DNA of 64,000 nucleotides from Bog-532 sp963742875 (GCA_963742875.1 CAVUNO010000004.1:24776-88775), one strand, 5' to 3'. Positions 7,778-16,469 are shown, counted from the stretch's first letter. Notes: generated by a model not told the origin, from the letters alone. Numbers and translations: made by a program.

Positions 7778-9082
7778 CTAGGCCTTCGCCTGATCATTGG
7801 TGAATTCCGGCATGGGAAGCTCTTCCGTGGGCCGGTGCCACACGCGCCGGCCCCACGGCAGGGCGGCGATCATGAACGCGATCACCCCGAGGCTGACGAC
7901 CAGCATGATCTTGTCGACAAACTGCCAGTGCGCCCAGGTCAGCATGGACATGGGCAGATACAGCGTCGCGGCGTAAGCGCCGAGGACGATCTGCAGCGGG
8001 ATCGCCAGCGGTGACGGGTAGGCGATACGCGATGGGGCCTGCCAGAGCAGGTACTGGGTGCCGAACGCGGGCGTAATGGCGAGCAGCGCGGTCGTGGTCA
8101 CGGTCGCGATATCGAGGGGGTGGGCGCGCCGCCACCACCACACCGCGAGCAGGGCGCCAAGAACAGCGAGTTTCGCGCCGTACGAGCCCGCGTTGATCCA
8201 CAACGGATCCTGGGTGACCGGCAGCCTGGTCGGGTGGAGGGCCACCCACACCCCGGCCCAGCCCCAGCTTCCGATCGGCGGATGATAGTAGGTCATTACC
8301 TTGGCCAGATAGGGGAGCTTGCCGACCGGAGTGCCCACGGTGAGCGGCATCGAGACGAACAGCAGCGCAAGGAGCCCGCCAGTAGCGGCGGCGAACTGCC
8401 AGCGGCGGCGCATGGACGGCAGCGCGAGCCACAGGGCCGGGGCGAACAGCACGGGCCAGGTCTTTGCTCCGATACCCAGGCCGAGCAGGAGGCCGGCGGC
8501 GGCCGTGGCCCGCCCCGAGATCTGCGGGCCGGCCCGCAGGACGACGGCGAACGCGGCGAACGAGAACAGCAGGCACGCCGGCTCGACCTGGCCGTGGACG
8601 GCGCATACCAGAATGGACAGCGGATTGCACGCGTACTGGAACCGGCGCAGCTCCGCCCGCTCGCCCACGGCGCCGGCCACCGAACCAACCAGCGCGACCA
8701 CGCCGAGGTCACAGACGATGGACGGGATCCGGGCGGTGATGAGCCAGGAAATGTGAAAATGTATGTGCGCCCAGTAGGCACCCGCCAGCGGGAAATCGTA
8801 GACCGGCAGGTAGCTCCAGCGGACAACGGGCGTGAACAGGATCGGGTCATGGTGGTGCAAGGTCGCGTATCCCACGTTCTGGAAGTCATACGCAAGGTCC
8901 CTGGGACGTACGTGGTACGCGAGGGCGAGCATCACGAGCCGCAGGACCAGGGCGGTGTAGATCGCTAGCATCAGCGAGGGCCGCCAGTTGCGCCGCTGCG
9001 CAATCAGCATCAGAGCGGCACCCACGGCCAGCAGCAGCAGAGCCGCCACGCATTCACCCGGATTGAGCATGGAATAGTTCAA
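7778..9082 (-). CDS. Polytopic GT-C type glycosyltransferase (GT87-like)
   Basis: A 434-residue integral membrane protein with about ten hydrophobic segments. It resembles polyprenol-phosphate-dependent GT-C mannosyltransferases (GT87/DUF2029). Notable features are a first extracellular loop with RPRDLAYDFQNVGYATLHHH, the loop HISWLITARIPSIVCDLGV, and CNPLSILVCAVHGQVEPACL, which fits the conserved HGQ.E region of the family. It should transfer a sugar from a lipid carrier to an acceptor on the outer face of the membrane. As last gene of the 11-gene heptose operon (18 bases after the flippase) it is the best candidate to use polyprenyl-linked heptose or mannose. Donor and acceptor cannot be read from the sequence. 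Confidence 0.75.
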   Translation of the reverse strand: MNYSMLNPGECVAALLLLAVGAALMLIAQRRNWRPSLMLAIYTALVLRLVMLALAYHVRPRDLAYDFQNVGYATLHHHDPILFTPVVRWSYLPVYDFPLAGAYWAHIHFHISWLITARIPSIVCDLGVVALVGSVAGAVGERAELRRFQYACNPLSILVCAVHGQVEPACLLFSFAAFAVVLRAGPQISGRATAAAGLLLGLGIGAKTWPVLFAPALWLALPSMRRRWQFAAATGGLLALLFVSMPLTVGTPVGKLPYLAKVMTYYHPPIGSWGWAGVWVALHPTRLPVTQDPLWINAGSYGAKLAVLGALLAVWWWRRAHPLDIATVTTTALLAITPAFGTQYLLWQAPSRIAYPSPLAIPLQIVLGAYAATLYLPMSMLTWAHWQFVDKIMLVVSLGVIAFMIAALPWGRRVWHRPTEELPMPEFTNDQAKA

Positions 9083-9100
9083 CTGCGCACCTCGAGTGGG

Positions 9101-10459
9101 CTACGGCGCCGGATTGGCCGGATACGGCGGCCCGGGCTGGGTGACTGGGTTGATAGCGGCGGGTGAGGGCCACCGTCGCAGCGCGGTGGCCAGCAGTACG
9201 GCGTAGGTGCCGGCGGCCGCGGCGGTCCCCACCAGGAAGCCGATCGTGGCCCGGTCGACCGCATTGCCCGGCAGCGTGGTAGCGGCCAGCAGCGCGGCCA
9301 GTCCGATCAGCCATCCCGCCGTGGTCCACGCGTGCATGCCCCGCCCGAGCAGGGCTTGCGCGAGGATCATCGCTGCGAGGCAGAGGCCGACCGAGACGCC
9401 CATGGCCAGGAAGGTGACCGCGCCCACCCCGTCCCGGAAGCCGAACAGGAGCCGGATCAGCAGCGGGCCGACGGCCGTGGTTACAACCGTGCTGACGACC
9501 GTCAGCACCAGGCAGATGGTGAGGACCCGCCTCGTCAGGGCGACGAAGTCCGCCTTCCGGTCCACGGCCGAGTGCGCGGCCATGGCAGGCAGGAAGCTCG
9601 GCTGAACGGCGGTGAAAAGGAACACCGGTATGCGCACCACCACGAGAGCGGCCAGGAACGCCCCGGCCTGGGCCCGCTCGGCGGGTGTGGCGAGCAACTG
9701 AATGATCACGGGGCCCGCGTTGACCAGCAACTGGGCGGCGAGCGAACTGATCAGCAGCAGCCCGAGGGCCGCCCCGAGCGGGCCACCCCGGACTATGGTC
9801 ACCGTCGGCCCCGGCAGCTGGGCTGTCCGCCCGGCGAATGACGCGGCCAGCGCGATCCATGGAGCGGCGGCGAAGAGCCAGCCGACCGCGGCCACGCTGT
9901 GCGCGCCGATGACCACCAGCCACAGCAGGCCCGCCAGCCGGAAGCCGCCCTCCACGGCCAGCTGCAGCCCGTACCGCCACAGTTCCCTGCTGCCCGCGAA
10001 AACGCCGCGCGACACGAAGCAGCACGCGTAGCCCGGCAGCGCTACGCAGAGCGCGCCCAGCAGGTCCCAGCTCCCGCCCAGCAGCCGCAGCGACACCGGG
10101 CGGGCCGCGACAGCGATGAGGCAGATCGCGATCGCGGTCACCAGGCTGGCCCCAACCGCGCGCCGGACCAGACCGGGGTCGAAGGTCGCCGATCCGCGTT
10201 CGTGACCACGCCGGCGCGCGATCTCCTGCTCGACCGGCAGGAACAGCCCGGTCGCGAAACTGCTGATCAGGACGTAGAGAACGGATATCCCCGCGAATGA
10301 GGCCGCGCCCAGCAGGCGGCCAGCCAGAACCAGCGTCACGTAGGAGGTACCGGCCAGGACACCAAGCCCGGCCACGAGAGGCATCGAACGCCGCACCGCG
10401 CCCGCGCCCGGCAAAATCCGCCCGCCCACCGGCTGGTCTCGGCTCCCGGCCAGCGTCAT
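9101..10459 (-). CDS. Polysaccharide/lipid-linked sugar flippase (MOP superfamily)
   Basis: A 452-residue membrane protein with about 12 hydrophobic helices in the pattern of Wzx/MATE-like oligosaccharide flippases. Examples are VAGLGVLAGTSYVTLVLAGR, LLISSLAAQLLVNAGPVIIQ and FLAALVVVRIPVFLFTAVQP followed by SFLPAMAAHSA. Such proteins move undecaprenyl-linked sugars across the membrane. The start codon overlaps the stop of the upstream nucleotidyltransferase (ATGA, 10456-10459). Its place between sugar activation genes and a GT-C transferase supports export of the heptose-containing glycan made by this operon. Confidence 0.78.
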   Translation of the reverse strand: MTLAGSRDQPVGGRILPGAGAVRRSMPLVAGLGVLAGTSYVTLVLAGRLLGAASFAGISVLYVLISSFATGLFLPVEQEIARRRGHERGSATFDPGLVRRAVGASLVTAIAICLIAVAARPVSLRLLGGSWDLLGALCVALPGYACCFVSRGVFAGSRELWRYGLQLAVEGGFRLAGLLWLVVIGAHSVAAVGWLFAAAPWIALAASFAGRTAQLPGPTVTIVRGGPLGAALGLLLISSLAAQLLVNAGPVIIQLLATPAERAQAGAFLAALVVVRIPVFLFTAVQPSFLPAMAAHSAVDRKADFVALTRRVLTICLVLTVVSTVVTTAVGPLLIRLLFGFRDGVGAVTFLAMGVSVGLCLAAMILAQALLGRGMHAWTTAGWLIGLAALLAATTLPGNAVDRATIGFLVGTAAAAGTYAVLLATALRRWPSPAAINPVTQPGPPYPANPAP

Positions 10460-11172
10460 GGCCTGTGCCCGGCCGTCAGCGCAGCTTCGAGCTCGTCGCG
10501 TCCGGCGACGGAGCCGATCTCATAGAATCGCTGGCTGACCTCGAACCCCGCCAGCAGGCCATCGCCGGCGAGTTCGCTGCACACCGGGGCGAGGTCCGCC
10601 TGCCCGCCGGCCCGGACTCGTTCCCCGATGACCTCGCGGCGGAACGCGAGCAGACCGTAGTCAATCCAGCGCATCTGCGGCGGAGGGGTGGCCAATCCCT
10701 TCGCGTAGCGGATGATGCGCATGCCTTCGAGCACCACGTTGCTGCCGTCCCAGCGCCCATCGTTACGGAAGACCGTCATCAGCGCGGGCTCGCGTCGCTC
10801 ACGTGCCGCCCGCAGCACCCGGGCCGGATCGACCTGCAGCCAGGAATCGCCGTACAGAACGAGGAAGTCCTGCTCCAGCGCCCCCTCGTCATAGGCGAGC
10901 CGCAGCGCACCCGCGGTACCCCGCAGATGATCGCCCTCGTCAACGTAGCGAACCGACAGCCCCCAGGACGCGCCGTCACCGACGTGATCGCGGATCATCT
11001 GGCCCAGATATCCCACGCAGTACACGACCGAGTCGATCCTGGACCGCGCCAGCCACGACAGCTGCCACGCCGCGAACGGCGTTCCCGCGATGGGCAGCAG
11101 CGTCTTCGGGATGGTCCTGGCCTCGGGCCACATGCGGGTCCCGAGACCGCCGGCCAGAATCACGCATTGCAT
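10456..11172 (-). CDS. hddC: Sugar-1-phosphate nucleotidyltransferase, HddC-like
   Basis: A 238-residue NTP-transferase with the N-terminal signature MQCVILAGGLGTRMWPEART, where GG.GTR...P...PK is the nucleotide-binding loop. KTLLPIAGTPFAAWQL and LVLYGDSWLQVDPARVL carry the metal-binding aspartate. The length matches HddC, which makes GDP-D-glycero-alpha-D-manno-heptose from the heptose 1-phosphate in Aneurinibacillus. It lies 8 bases downstream of the GHMP heptose kinase gene and in the same operon as gmhA and gmhB. That is why HddC is preferred over a general hexose-1-phosphate transferase. Base specificity (GDP, ADP or CDP) is not proven by the sequence. Confidence 0.75.
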   Translation of the reverse strand: MQCVILAGGLGTRMWPEARTIPKTLLPIAGTPFAAWQLSWLARSRIDSVVYCVGYLGQMIRDHVGDGASWGLSVRYVDEGDHLRGTAGALRLAYDEGALEQDFLVLYGDSWLQVDPARVLRAARERREPALMTVFRNDGRWDGSNVVLEGMRIIRYAKGLATPPPQMRWIDYGLLAFRREVIGERVRAGGQADLAPVCSELAGDGLLAGFEVSQRFYEIGSVAGRDELEAALTAGHRP

Positions 11173-11180
11173 CGCTGGAC

Positions 11181-12161
11181 CTAGTCACGGGCGATGACGG
11201 TGCTGCCGTCGTGATCGAAGGCGAAACGGACTTCAGTGAGCCCCTCGGCCGCCATCGCCTGCCGGAGCGCGTGCTGGTCCCGGGTGTAGAAGAGCAGGAA
11301 GCCACCTGCCCCGGCGCCCACCAGCTTGCCGCCCAGCGCCCCGCTATCGCGGCCGAGCTGGTACCAGCGGTCGATATGGCCGTTCGACATCGACGTCGAA
11401 CGCTTCTTCTTATGCTCCCAGTGCTCGTGCATGAGCAGGGCGAAACCCTCGGTATCGCCCTGCTCAAGAGCGGATTTGCTGCGCAGGCCGAGTTCCTTGA
11501 CGAAGTGCAGGTTGTCGATCATCGAGGCGTCGCCACCCTCCGACCGCACCTTCTGCTCAGCCAGGACCCGGTCCGCGTCGCGGGAATAGCCGGTGAAGAA
11601 CATCAGCAGGTGTTCCTCAAGGTCATAAAGCGTCTCCGTGGACACACCGAGCCGCGACGCCTCGACCTGACCATCGGGCCTGAAACTGAAGCATTTGAGG
11701 CCACCGAATGCGGCCACGTACTGGTCCTGCTTGCCAACCGGCCGGCTGAGGCGGTCGATCTCGATGGCACAGGCCTCTTCGGCCAGGTCGCCTGCTCCCA
11801 CGTGGCCACGGCGGAAAGCGTGGACGGCGCGGAGCAGTCCCACGGTGAAGGCCCCCGACGAGCCCAGGCCGGTACCGGACGGGATGTCGGCCATGCTGAC
11901 GATTTCGACGGACGGCCCGACGTCGTGGGCGAGCAGCACCTCGCGGACGATCGGGTGCTCGATCTGCTCAGGGCGCTCGACGCGCTCGAGCGCCGAGTAC
12001 TTCAGGAAGTAGTCCGGCGTGAACGTCCGGTTGATCGCGATGAAGATGTATTTCGAGATGGCGGCGGACAGCACGAAACCGCCGAAGTCCTCGTAGTACG
12101 ACGGCAGATCGGTGCCTCCGCCGCCGAGGGTGATCCGGAGCGGAGCCCGGGTAATGATCAC
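11181..12161 (-). CDS. hddA: D-glycero-D-manno-heptose 7-phosphate kinase (GHMP kinase)
   Basis: A 326-residue GHMP kinase with all three family motifs: the substrate motif APLRITLGGGGTDLPSYYE, the ATP loop DIPSGTGLGSSGAFTVGLLR and the C-terminal GALGGKLVGAGAGGFLLF. The GGGGTDLP variant and the EIDRLSRPVGKQDQYVAAFG segment are characteristic of HddA and close relatives. HddA phosphorylates C1 of D-glycero-D-manno-heptose 7-phosphate to the alpha-1,7-bisphosphate. It overlaps the methyltransferase upstream (ATGA) and precedes the HddC-like gene, so the order kinase then nucleotidyltransferase follows the pathway. The fucokinase/galactokinase alternative is less likely in this context. Confidence 0.85.
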   Translation of the reverse strand: MIITRAPLRITLGGGGTDLPSYYEDFGGFVLSAAISKYIFIAINRTFTPDYFLKYSALERVERPEQIEHPIVREVLLAHDVGPSVEIVSMADIPSGTGLGSSGAFTVGLLRAVHAFRRGHVGAGDLAEEACAIEIDRLSRPVGKQDQYVAAFGGLKCFSFRPDGQVEASRLGVSTETLYDLEEHLLMFFTGYSRDADRVLAEQKVRSEGGDASMIDNLHFVKELGLRSKSALEQGDTEGFALLMHEHWEHKKKRSTSMSNGHIDRWYQLGRDSGALGGKLVGAGAGGFLLFYTRDQHALRQAMAAEGLTEVRFAFDHDGSTVIARD

Positions 12162-12979
12162 GTGAGGTCCGCCTCCCGGACGCGCGCGACGGCCGCGATC
12201 TGCCAGCCGAGCGGGAAGTCGTCGCGACTGTGCCTGAATCCCAGGTCGAACAGACGCGCCGCGGTCAGCTCGGCTCTGGATGGCGCCGCGCCCGGCGCGC
12301 GGTCCTCGACGTCGGCAATGAGACGACGGCCCCGCGCGATAACGGCCAGCTTATAGAGGTTGAAGAAGGGAAACCCCGCGCGCTGCACACGCTCGACGGC
12401 AAAGCCCGCGTCGGTGAGTACGCCGCGCAGGTCTGCGGCCGTGAAGTGCCGATGATGGCCGATGTGCCGGTCGAAGGCGGAGCGCGGGCCTCCCGGCACG
12501 GTGACGATCACCCGGCAGCCCGGTGCGAGCAGGTTCTTTGCGTTACGGAGCAGCCGCACGGGCTCGGCGACGTGCTCAAGAACCTCGGAACACACGGCGT
12601 ACTCCGCCGCCGGCTGACCGGGGCCGAGCGTCACCGGCTGCAGCAGGTCAAGCTGGGTGAAGCTGACCTCGGCTCCGCTCGCGGCGGCGGCGGCACGACT
12701 GCGTTCGACGCCGGCCGAACTGTACTCAACTCCCCATACCGCCAGGTCCGGGTACATCTCCCGCAGGTGGATGGCGAACTCGCCCTGGCCGCTGCCGATA
12801 TCCAGCACCGCCGCGCCGGCGGGTGGCCTGCCCAGCAGGCGCAACACCAGCTGACGGCGGTAGACGTTGGCCGGGCTGCCCTCGGCCGCCTCCCCGTAGG
12901 CATTCCAGTGATGGTCCCAGCCGCCCGGGTCCAGAGCTTCCGATCCGTCCGCGCGGATCGCGCGATCCGGGGCGCTCAC
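12158..12979 (-). CDS. SAM-dependent methyltransferase (class I)
   Basis: A 273-residue class I methyltransferase. The SAM-binding loop is AAVLDIGSGQGEFAIHLREM near residue 60. VWGVEYSSAGVERSR gives the acidic residue of strand 2, and VCSEVLEHVAEPVRLLRNA is the post-II motif typical of UbiG-type small-molecule methyltransferases. The HHRHFTAADLRGVLTDAGF segment is common in sugar O-methyltransferases. It sits between transaldolase and HddA genes with 4-base overlaps on both sides, so it is co-translated with the pathway and probably methylates the heptose or the glycan. The methylated position is unknown. Confidence 0.75.
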   Translation of the reverse strand: MSAPDRAIRADGSEALDPGGWDHHWNAYGEAAEGSPANVYRRQLVLRLLGRPPAGAAVLDIGSGQGEFAIHLREMYPDLAVWGVEYSSAGVERSRAAAAASGAEVSFTQLDLLQPVTLGPGQPAAEYAVCSEVLEHVAEPVRLLRNAKNLLAPGCRVIVTVPGGPRSAFDRHIGHHRHFTAADLRGVLTDAGFAVERVQRAGFPFFNLYKLAVIARGRRLIADVEDRAPGAAPSRAELTAARLFDLGFRHSRDDFPLGWQIAAVARVREADLT

Positions 12980-13692
12980 AGAAGATAGCCCGCGGTCGCG
13001 GCGTCGTCGTGGAACATGCGCACCGTTTCCAGCGAGAAGGCGTCGAGGTCCCGGCCCAGCAGCGCCAGTTTCTTCAGCAGGTCGTGCGTCACGGTGATGA
13101 TGTGGACGCCGAGGTCGTCCGCTTGCCGCACATTGAGGATCTCTCGCGGGCTGGCCCAGAGCAGTTCAAGCTCGGGATACGGCGCAATCGTCTCAAGTGC
13201 CGCCCTCATCAGCGGGAGCGGATCCCGCCCCGTGTCCGCGACGCGGCCGGCGAACACCGAGATGACCGCCGGGGAACCACCGGCGAGGGTGGACGTGACG
13301 GCCTCGACCTGGCTCAGCGTCATCAGCGCGGTCACATTCACCTGCACGCCAGAATCGGTCAGTTCCCGCACGACGGCGGCGGTGCTCTGCCCGCGCGTGT
13401 CGGTGACGGGGATCTTTACGTAGACGTTGCTGCCCCACGACGCGATCAGGTGAGCCTGGCGCAGCATCTCGGCGTGATCATCGGCGAAGACCTCGAACGA
13501 GATCGGCCGGTCGGTGATGTGCTCGAGCACCTTGCGGGCGAAGCCTTCGTAGTCACTGACGCCGCACTGGCGCATCAGCGTCGGATTCGTCGTAAACCCC
13601 GCGATGTGCGGCTGGTCGACCAGTGCGAGGAGTGATGGGAGGTCAGCGCCGTCCGCAAAGATCTTCACGGTTTTGAGTCTCAGATCAGTCAT
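12976..13692 (-). CDS. Short transaldolase (TalC/fructose-6-phosphate aldolase type)
   Basis: A 238-residue class I aldolase of the small transaldolase group, starting at 13692 with MTDLRLKTVKIFADGADLPS, eight bases inside the end of gmhB. The barrel motifs GFTTNPTLMRQCGVSDYEGF and YVKIPVTDTRGQSTAAVVR carry the Schiff-base lysine (in VKIP). VNVTALMTLSQVEAV and VISVFAGRVADTGRDP are also conserved. Transaldolase interconverts fructose-6-P plus erythrose-4-P with sedoheptulose-7-P plus glyceraldehyde-3-P, and sedoheptulose-7-P is the substrate of GmhA. Its place between gmhB and the methyltransferase suggests a dedicated supply of the C7 precursor. A role in making another sugar intermediate is possible. 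Confidence 0.85.
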   Translation of the reverse strand: MTDLRLKTVKIFADGADLPSLLALVDQPHIAGFTTNPTLMRQCGVSDYEGFARKVLEHITDRPISFEVFADDHAEMLRQAHLIASWGSNVYVKIPVTDTRGQSTAAVVRELTDSGVQVNVTALMTLSQVEAVTSTLAGGSPAVISVFAGRVADTGRDPLPLMRAALETIAPYPELELLWASPREILNVRQADDLGVHIITVTHDLLKKLALLGRDLDAFSLETVRMFHDDAATAGYLL

Positions 13693-14254
13693 CCCTGCGG
13701 CCCCCCGTCGCCCATTCTTGCCCCCGGATCCATGCTGCGGCCTCGGCCAGGTCTGCGACGGCCACGTCCGCACCGACCGGGGCCGGCTCGTCATAATGAC
13801 GCTCGACGTAAATGGCCCTCACCCCGGCGCGCTGCGCCGCTTCGACGTCGCGCCATCGGTCCCCGACGCTGGCGCTGCGGCCCAAATCGAGGTTCAGCCG
13901 GTCCGCGGCGCCCAGCAGCATACCTGGCTGTGGCTTCCGGCACGCGCAGACGTCAGAGTCGTCGTGCATGCACACGCAGATCTCGTCCACCGGCACGCGG
14001 CTGCGCAACCGTTCGTGCATCCGGTCGACCTCGGCGGCGGTCAGCGTGCCCCGGGCGACATCTGGCTGATTGGTCACCACCACGAGGACGAAGCCAGCCC
14101 GCTTCAGGTCCGCGCACGCCCTGGCCACACCGGGCAGAACGCGGAACTCTTGCAGCGATCGCGGAGGGGTTGGGACGCCGCCCCGGACGAACGCCTCGTT
14201 GAGCACGCCGTCCCGATCGAGGAAGACAGCCGGGCGGCCGCGGCTCGCGATCAC
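13685..14254 (-). CDS. gmhB: D-glycero-D-manno-heptose 1,7-bisphosphate 7-phosphatase
   Basis: A 189-residue HAD-IIIA phosphatase. Motif I is AVFLDRDGVLNEAF with the catalytic aspartates, motif II is VVVTNQPDVARG, and motif III includes CRKPQPGMLLGAA with SVGDRWRDVEAA. The zinc-binding insert CVCMHDDSDVCACRKP, with cysteines and a histidine, is diagnostic for GmhB and histidinol-phosphatase relatives. It removes the C7 phosphate after HddA to give the 1-phosphate used by HddC. The gene overlaps the epimerase upstream by four bases and the transaldolase downstream by eight. Confidence 0.88.
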   Translation of the reverse strand: MIASRGRPAVFLDRDGVLNEAFVRGGVPTPPRSLQEFRVLPGVARACADLKRAGFVLVVVTNQPDVARGTLTAAEVDRMHERLRSRVPVDEICVCMHDDSDVCACRKPQPGMLLGAADRLNLDLGRSASVGDRWRDVEAAQRAGVRAIYVERHYDEPAPVGADVAVADLAEAAAWIRGQEWATGGRRDD

Positions 14255-15240
14255 CCGTCGAACCGCCCCGCACGCGCGTCGGCGAGCATGGATTCCATCG
14301 ATGCCCGCAGAGCCTGCCGCCCGGTGCGCTGGTTCTTCCAGCCCAGCGCGCGGATGCGGCCGGTATTGATGCGGACGACCGGTACATCGCCCTTCCAGCC
14401 GCGGTCCCCGCCCGTGTACTCGAACTGCGTGGCCCCGGCGGGTAGCCCGACGACGTCCACGGCGAGCTCGGCGATCTCGGTGACCGTGACGTAGTCACCG
14501 GTCGCCACATTGAACACCGCGAAGGGCTCATTAGCCAGGCCCGCTGCGTGCAGGACGGCCTCGATGACGTCGTCCACGTGGATATAGGACTTACTTTGCC
14601 GGCCGTCACCCAGAATGCGCAGGCGGTCCGGATCGTCGAGCAGACGGCGGATGAAGTCGAAGCCCACGCCATGGGTCTGGCGCGGCCCGACGACGTTGCC
14701 GAAGCGGAACGCCCGCGCCGTGAGGCCGAACATCGCCGCGTAGGACGCCAGCAGGGCTTCACCCGCGAGCTTGCTCGCTCCATAGGTCGACGCGGGAATC
14801 AGCGGCCCGTAATCCTCCGCCGCCTCGTGGTGGCCGAGGTCGCCGTACACGCCGCTGCCGGACGCGTAGAGCACCAGCTCGACGCCACCACGGCGGGCGG
14901 CTTCGGCCACGTGATGGGTGAGCAGCGTGCCCTGGTCGAAGTCGACCGCCGGGTCGGTCATCGCCCGCGCGATATCCGGATTCGACGCGAGGTGGATCAC
15001 GGTGTCGTGCCCGTCAACCGCGGCCACGAGACGCTCTAGGTCCCGCACGTCGCCTTTGATCACCGTGAGCCGTGTATCGGCCCGGTGCGCGGCCAGGTGC
15101 CATTCGCGCCCGGACGAGAAGTTGTCGTACACGGTGAGCTTTTCGCATCCGTCGCTGGCCAGCAAACGGTCGGCGAAATGGCCGCCGATGAATCCGGCGC
15201 CGCCGACGACGCAGACCGTCCGGATGAATCGCTGGCTCAC
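14251..15240 (-). CDS. NAD(P)-dependent sugar epimerase/dehydratase (extended SDR)
   Basis: An extended SDR of 329 residues if translation starts at the GTG 15240, which overlaps the gmhA stop as GTGA. An ATG at 15255 is an alternative. The NAD-binding motif is VCVVGGAGFIGGHFADRLL. DTVIHLASNPDIARAM, a serine in LVLYASGSGVYG and YGASKLAGEALL (Y...K) complete the catalytic site. RFGNVVGPRQTHGVGFDFIR and GDGRQSKSYIHVDDVI are substrate-side motifs of GalE-like and GDP-sugar enzymes. In this operon it may modify an activated heptose (epimerisation, or 4,6-dehydration with another enzyme). The exact reaction is open. Confidence 0.82.
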   Translation of the reverse strand: MSQRFIRTVCVVGGAGFIGGHFADRLLASDGCEKLTVYDNFSSGREWHLAAHRADTRLTVIKGDVRDLERLVAAVDGHDTVIHLASNPDIARAMTDPAVDFDQGTLLTHHVAEAARRGGVELVLYASGSGVYGDLGHHEAAEDYGPLIPASTYGASKLAGEALLASYAAMFGLTARAFRFGNVVGPRQTHGVGFDFIRRLLDDPDRLRILGDGRQSKSYIHVDDVIEAVLHAAGLANEPFAVFNVATGDYVTVTEIAELAVDVVGLPAGATQFEYTGGDRGWKGDVPVVRINTGRIRALGWKNQRTGRQALRASMESMLADARAGRFDG

Positions 15241-15833
15241 CGCAGTGACTCCCATCGCGTCGCCGTGCGGGCCAGCGCCGGATGCGACACCAGCAGGTGC
15301 CACACCACCGCGCACAGGCCCTCGGTGTGCGGGGTGATGTGGTCGGCGTAGAGCGGCGGGATGACCACGCAGGCGTCGGCCAGCTGGGCCGTCGTGCCCC
15401 CATCGCGGCCCACGACGCCGAAGATCGGGGTTCCGCGCTCGCGGGCCAGCCGGAGCGCGGCGACCAGGTTGGTCGACACGCCCTTCTCCGCGTTGCCGCC
15501 ACCGACGGAGAAGATGAGCAGCGCGTCGCGGCCGGAGAGCCGTGACCCCTTGAGCCACTCGGCGAAGGTGGTGTCCCAGCCCTCGTCGTTCGTGCGCGCG
15601 GTGAGTTCGGACACGTTGTCGGTCGGGGTGTATGCCTCGAAGTCGCAGATCTTGCGGAAATCGTTGACGGCGTGCGACGCGTGGCCCGCTGAACCCCCGA
15701 CGCCCAGGATGAACAGGCGGCCATCGCGTTCCCGTACGGCCGCCAGCCCCTCGGCCAGTTGCTCGACCCTGTCCGTATCGATCGACGTCAGAACGGCGAC
15801 GGACTCCTCGACGAAGGACTTAGAGAATGTCAT
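15237..15833 (-). CDS. gmhA: Sedoheptulose 7-phosphate isomerase (SIS domain)
   Basis: A 198-residue single SIS-domain protein that converts sedoheptulose-7-P to D-glycero-D-manno-heptose-7-P. Recognisable parts are LFILGVGGSAGHASHAVNDF, the acidic region EAYTPTDNVSELTARTNDEG, the phosphosugar-binding loop LLIFSVGGGNAEKGVSTNLV, PIFGVVGRDGGTTAQLADA and VVIPPLYADHITPHTEGLCA. The stop codon of the preceding methyltransferase directly abuts its ATG (TGAATG). It is the entry enzyme of the heptose pathway encoded here and the length matches GmhA. Other SIS isomerases are less likely because gmhB, hddA and hddC-like genes follow. Confidence 0.85.
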   Translation of the reverse strand: MTFSKSFVEESVAVLTSIDTDRVEQLAEGLAAVRERDGRLFILGVGGSAGHASHAVNDFRKICDFEAYTPTDNVSELTARTNDEGWDTTFAEWLKGSRLSGRDALLIFSVGGGNAEKGVSTNLVAALRLARERGTPIFGVVGRDGGTTAQLADACVVIPPLYADHITPHTEGLCAVVWHLLVSHPALARTATRWESLR

Positions 15834-16469
15834 TCAGGTCCCTACGGGATCGACCTTACATACGGCGAATGTGTTCAATCCGAACTTGTGCTTGAAGCAG
15901 CGAATCCCGTGCGGCAGGAATCCGGCGGCCACCAGCAGCGGCCACAGGTCACGAGGATCGTAATATCTCTTGTGGTCGTCCATCTCGCTGGCCGGCGACA
16001 GACCCAGGCGGAACGCTGAGAACTCCAATGCCCGCTTGCCCCGCCAGGACGGTACGTTGACGGCGCACACGCCTCCGGGCCGTACCAGCCGCCGGAAATG
16101 CGCCAGGGTCTGGCCGGGCTCCCACAAGTGCTCCAGCACGGACATGGACAAGATCACGTCGAGTGACTGATCGGGCAGTTCCTGAAGGATGCCGGGAAGC
16201 GTTCCCTCGATCGCCGTGACGTGCGGCCGTGACTTCAGGTCGTCGGCCAGTGAGATGTCGACCAGCGTCGCCGACCTGACCTGAGCGAGCACCGTGCGCA
16301 TGTAGGTCGCCTGGAAGCCGCAGCCGAAGTCGCCGACGTCCTTGCCCTCGATGCCGCCGACCGCCCGCCGGATCTGGTGGCCCGATAGCCAGACCCCGGC
16401 CCGATCGACGGCCGTGATCTTGCCCTCCTGGCCGAACGCCGTGTCCCGGGCGACGTCGGTGTCAGCCAT
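15834..16469 (-). CDS. SAM-dependent methyltransferase (class I)
   Basis: A 211-residue methyltransferase with GKDVGDFGCGFQATYMRTVL as SAM-binding loop, SATLVDISLADDLK as motif for the ribose-binding acidic residue and LDVILSMSVLEHLWEPGQTL as post-II. FRRLVRPGGVCAVNVPSWRG and DDHKRYYDPRDLWPLLVAAG resemble enzymes of glycan and antibiotic sugar clusters. It overlaps the GT2 gene by eight bases and abuts gmhA, so it is the second gene of the heptose operon. A glycan or lipid-sugar methylation role is inferred from context only. Confidence 0.72.
   Translation of the reverse strand: MADTDVARDTAFGQEGKITAVDRAGVWLSGHQIRRAVGGIEGKDVGDFGCGFQATYMRTVLAQVRSATLVDISLADDLKSRPHVTAIEGTLPGILQELPDQSLDVILSMSVLEHLWEPGQTLAHFRRLVRPGGVCAVNVPSWRGKRALEFSAFRLGLSPASEMDDHKRYYDPRDLWPLLVAAGFLPHGIRCFKHKFGLNTFAVCKVDPVGT

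Noticed and set aside
5748..7781. Long open frame (677 codons) opposite uvrC
   Set aside because: Mirror frame of a well-conserved gene in GC-rich DNA; no similarity to any family.
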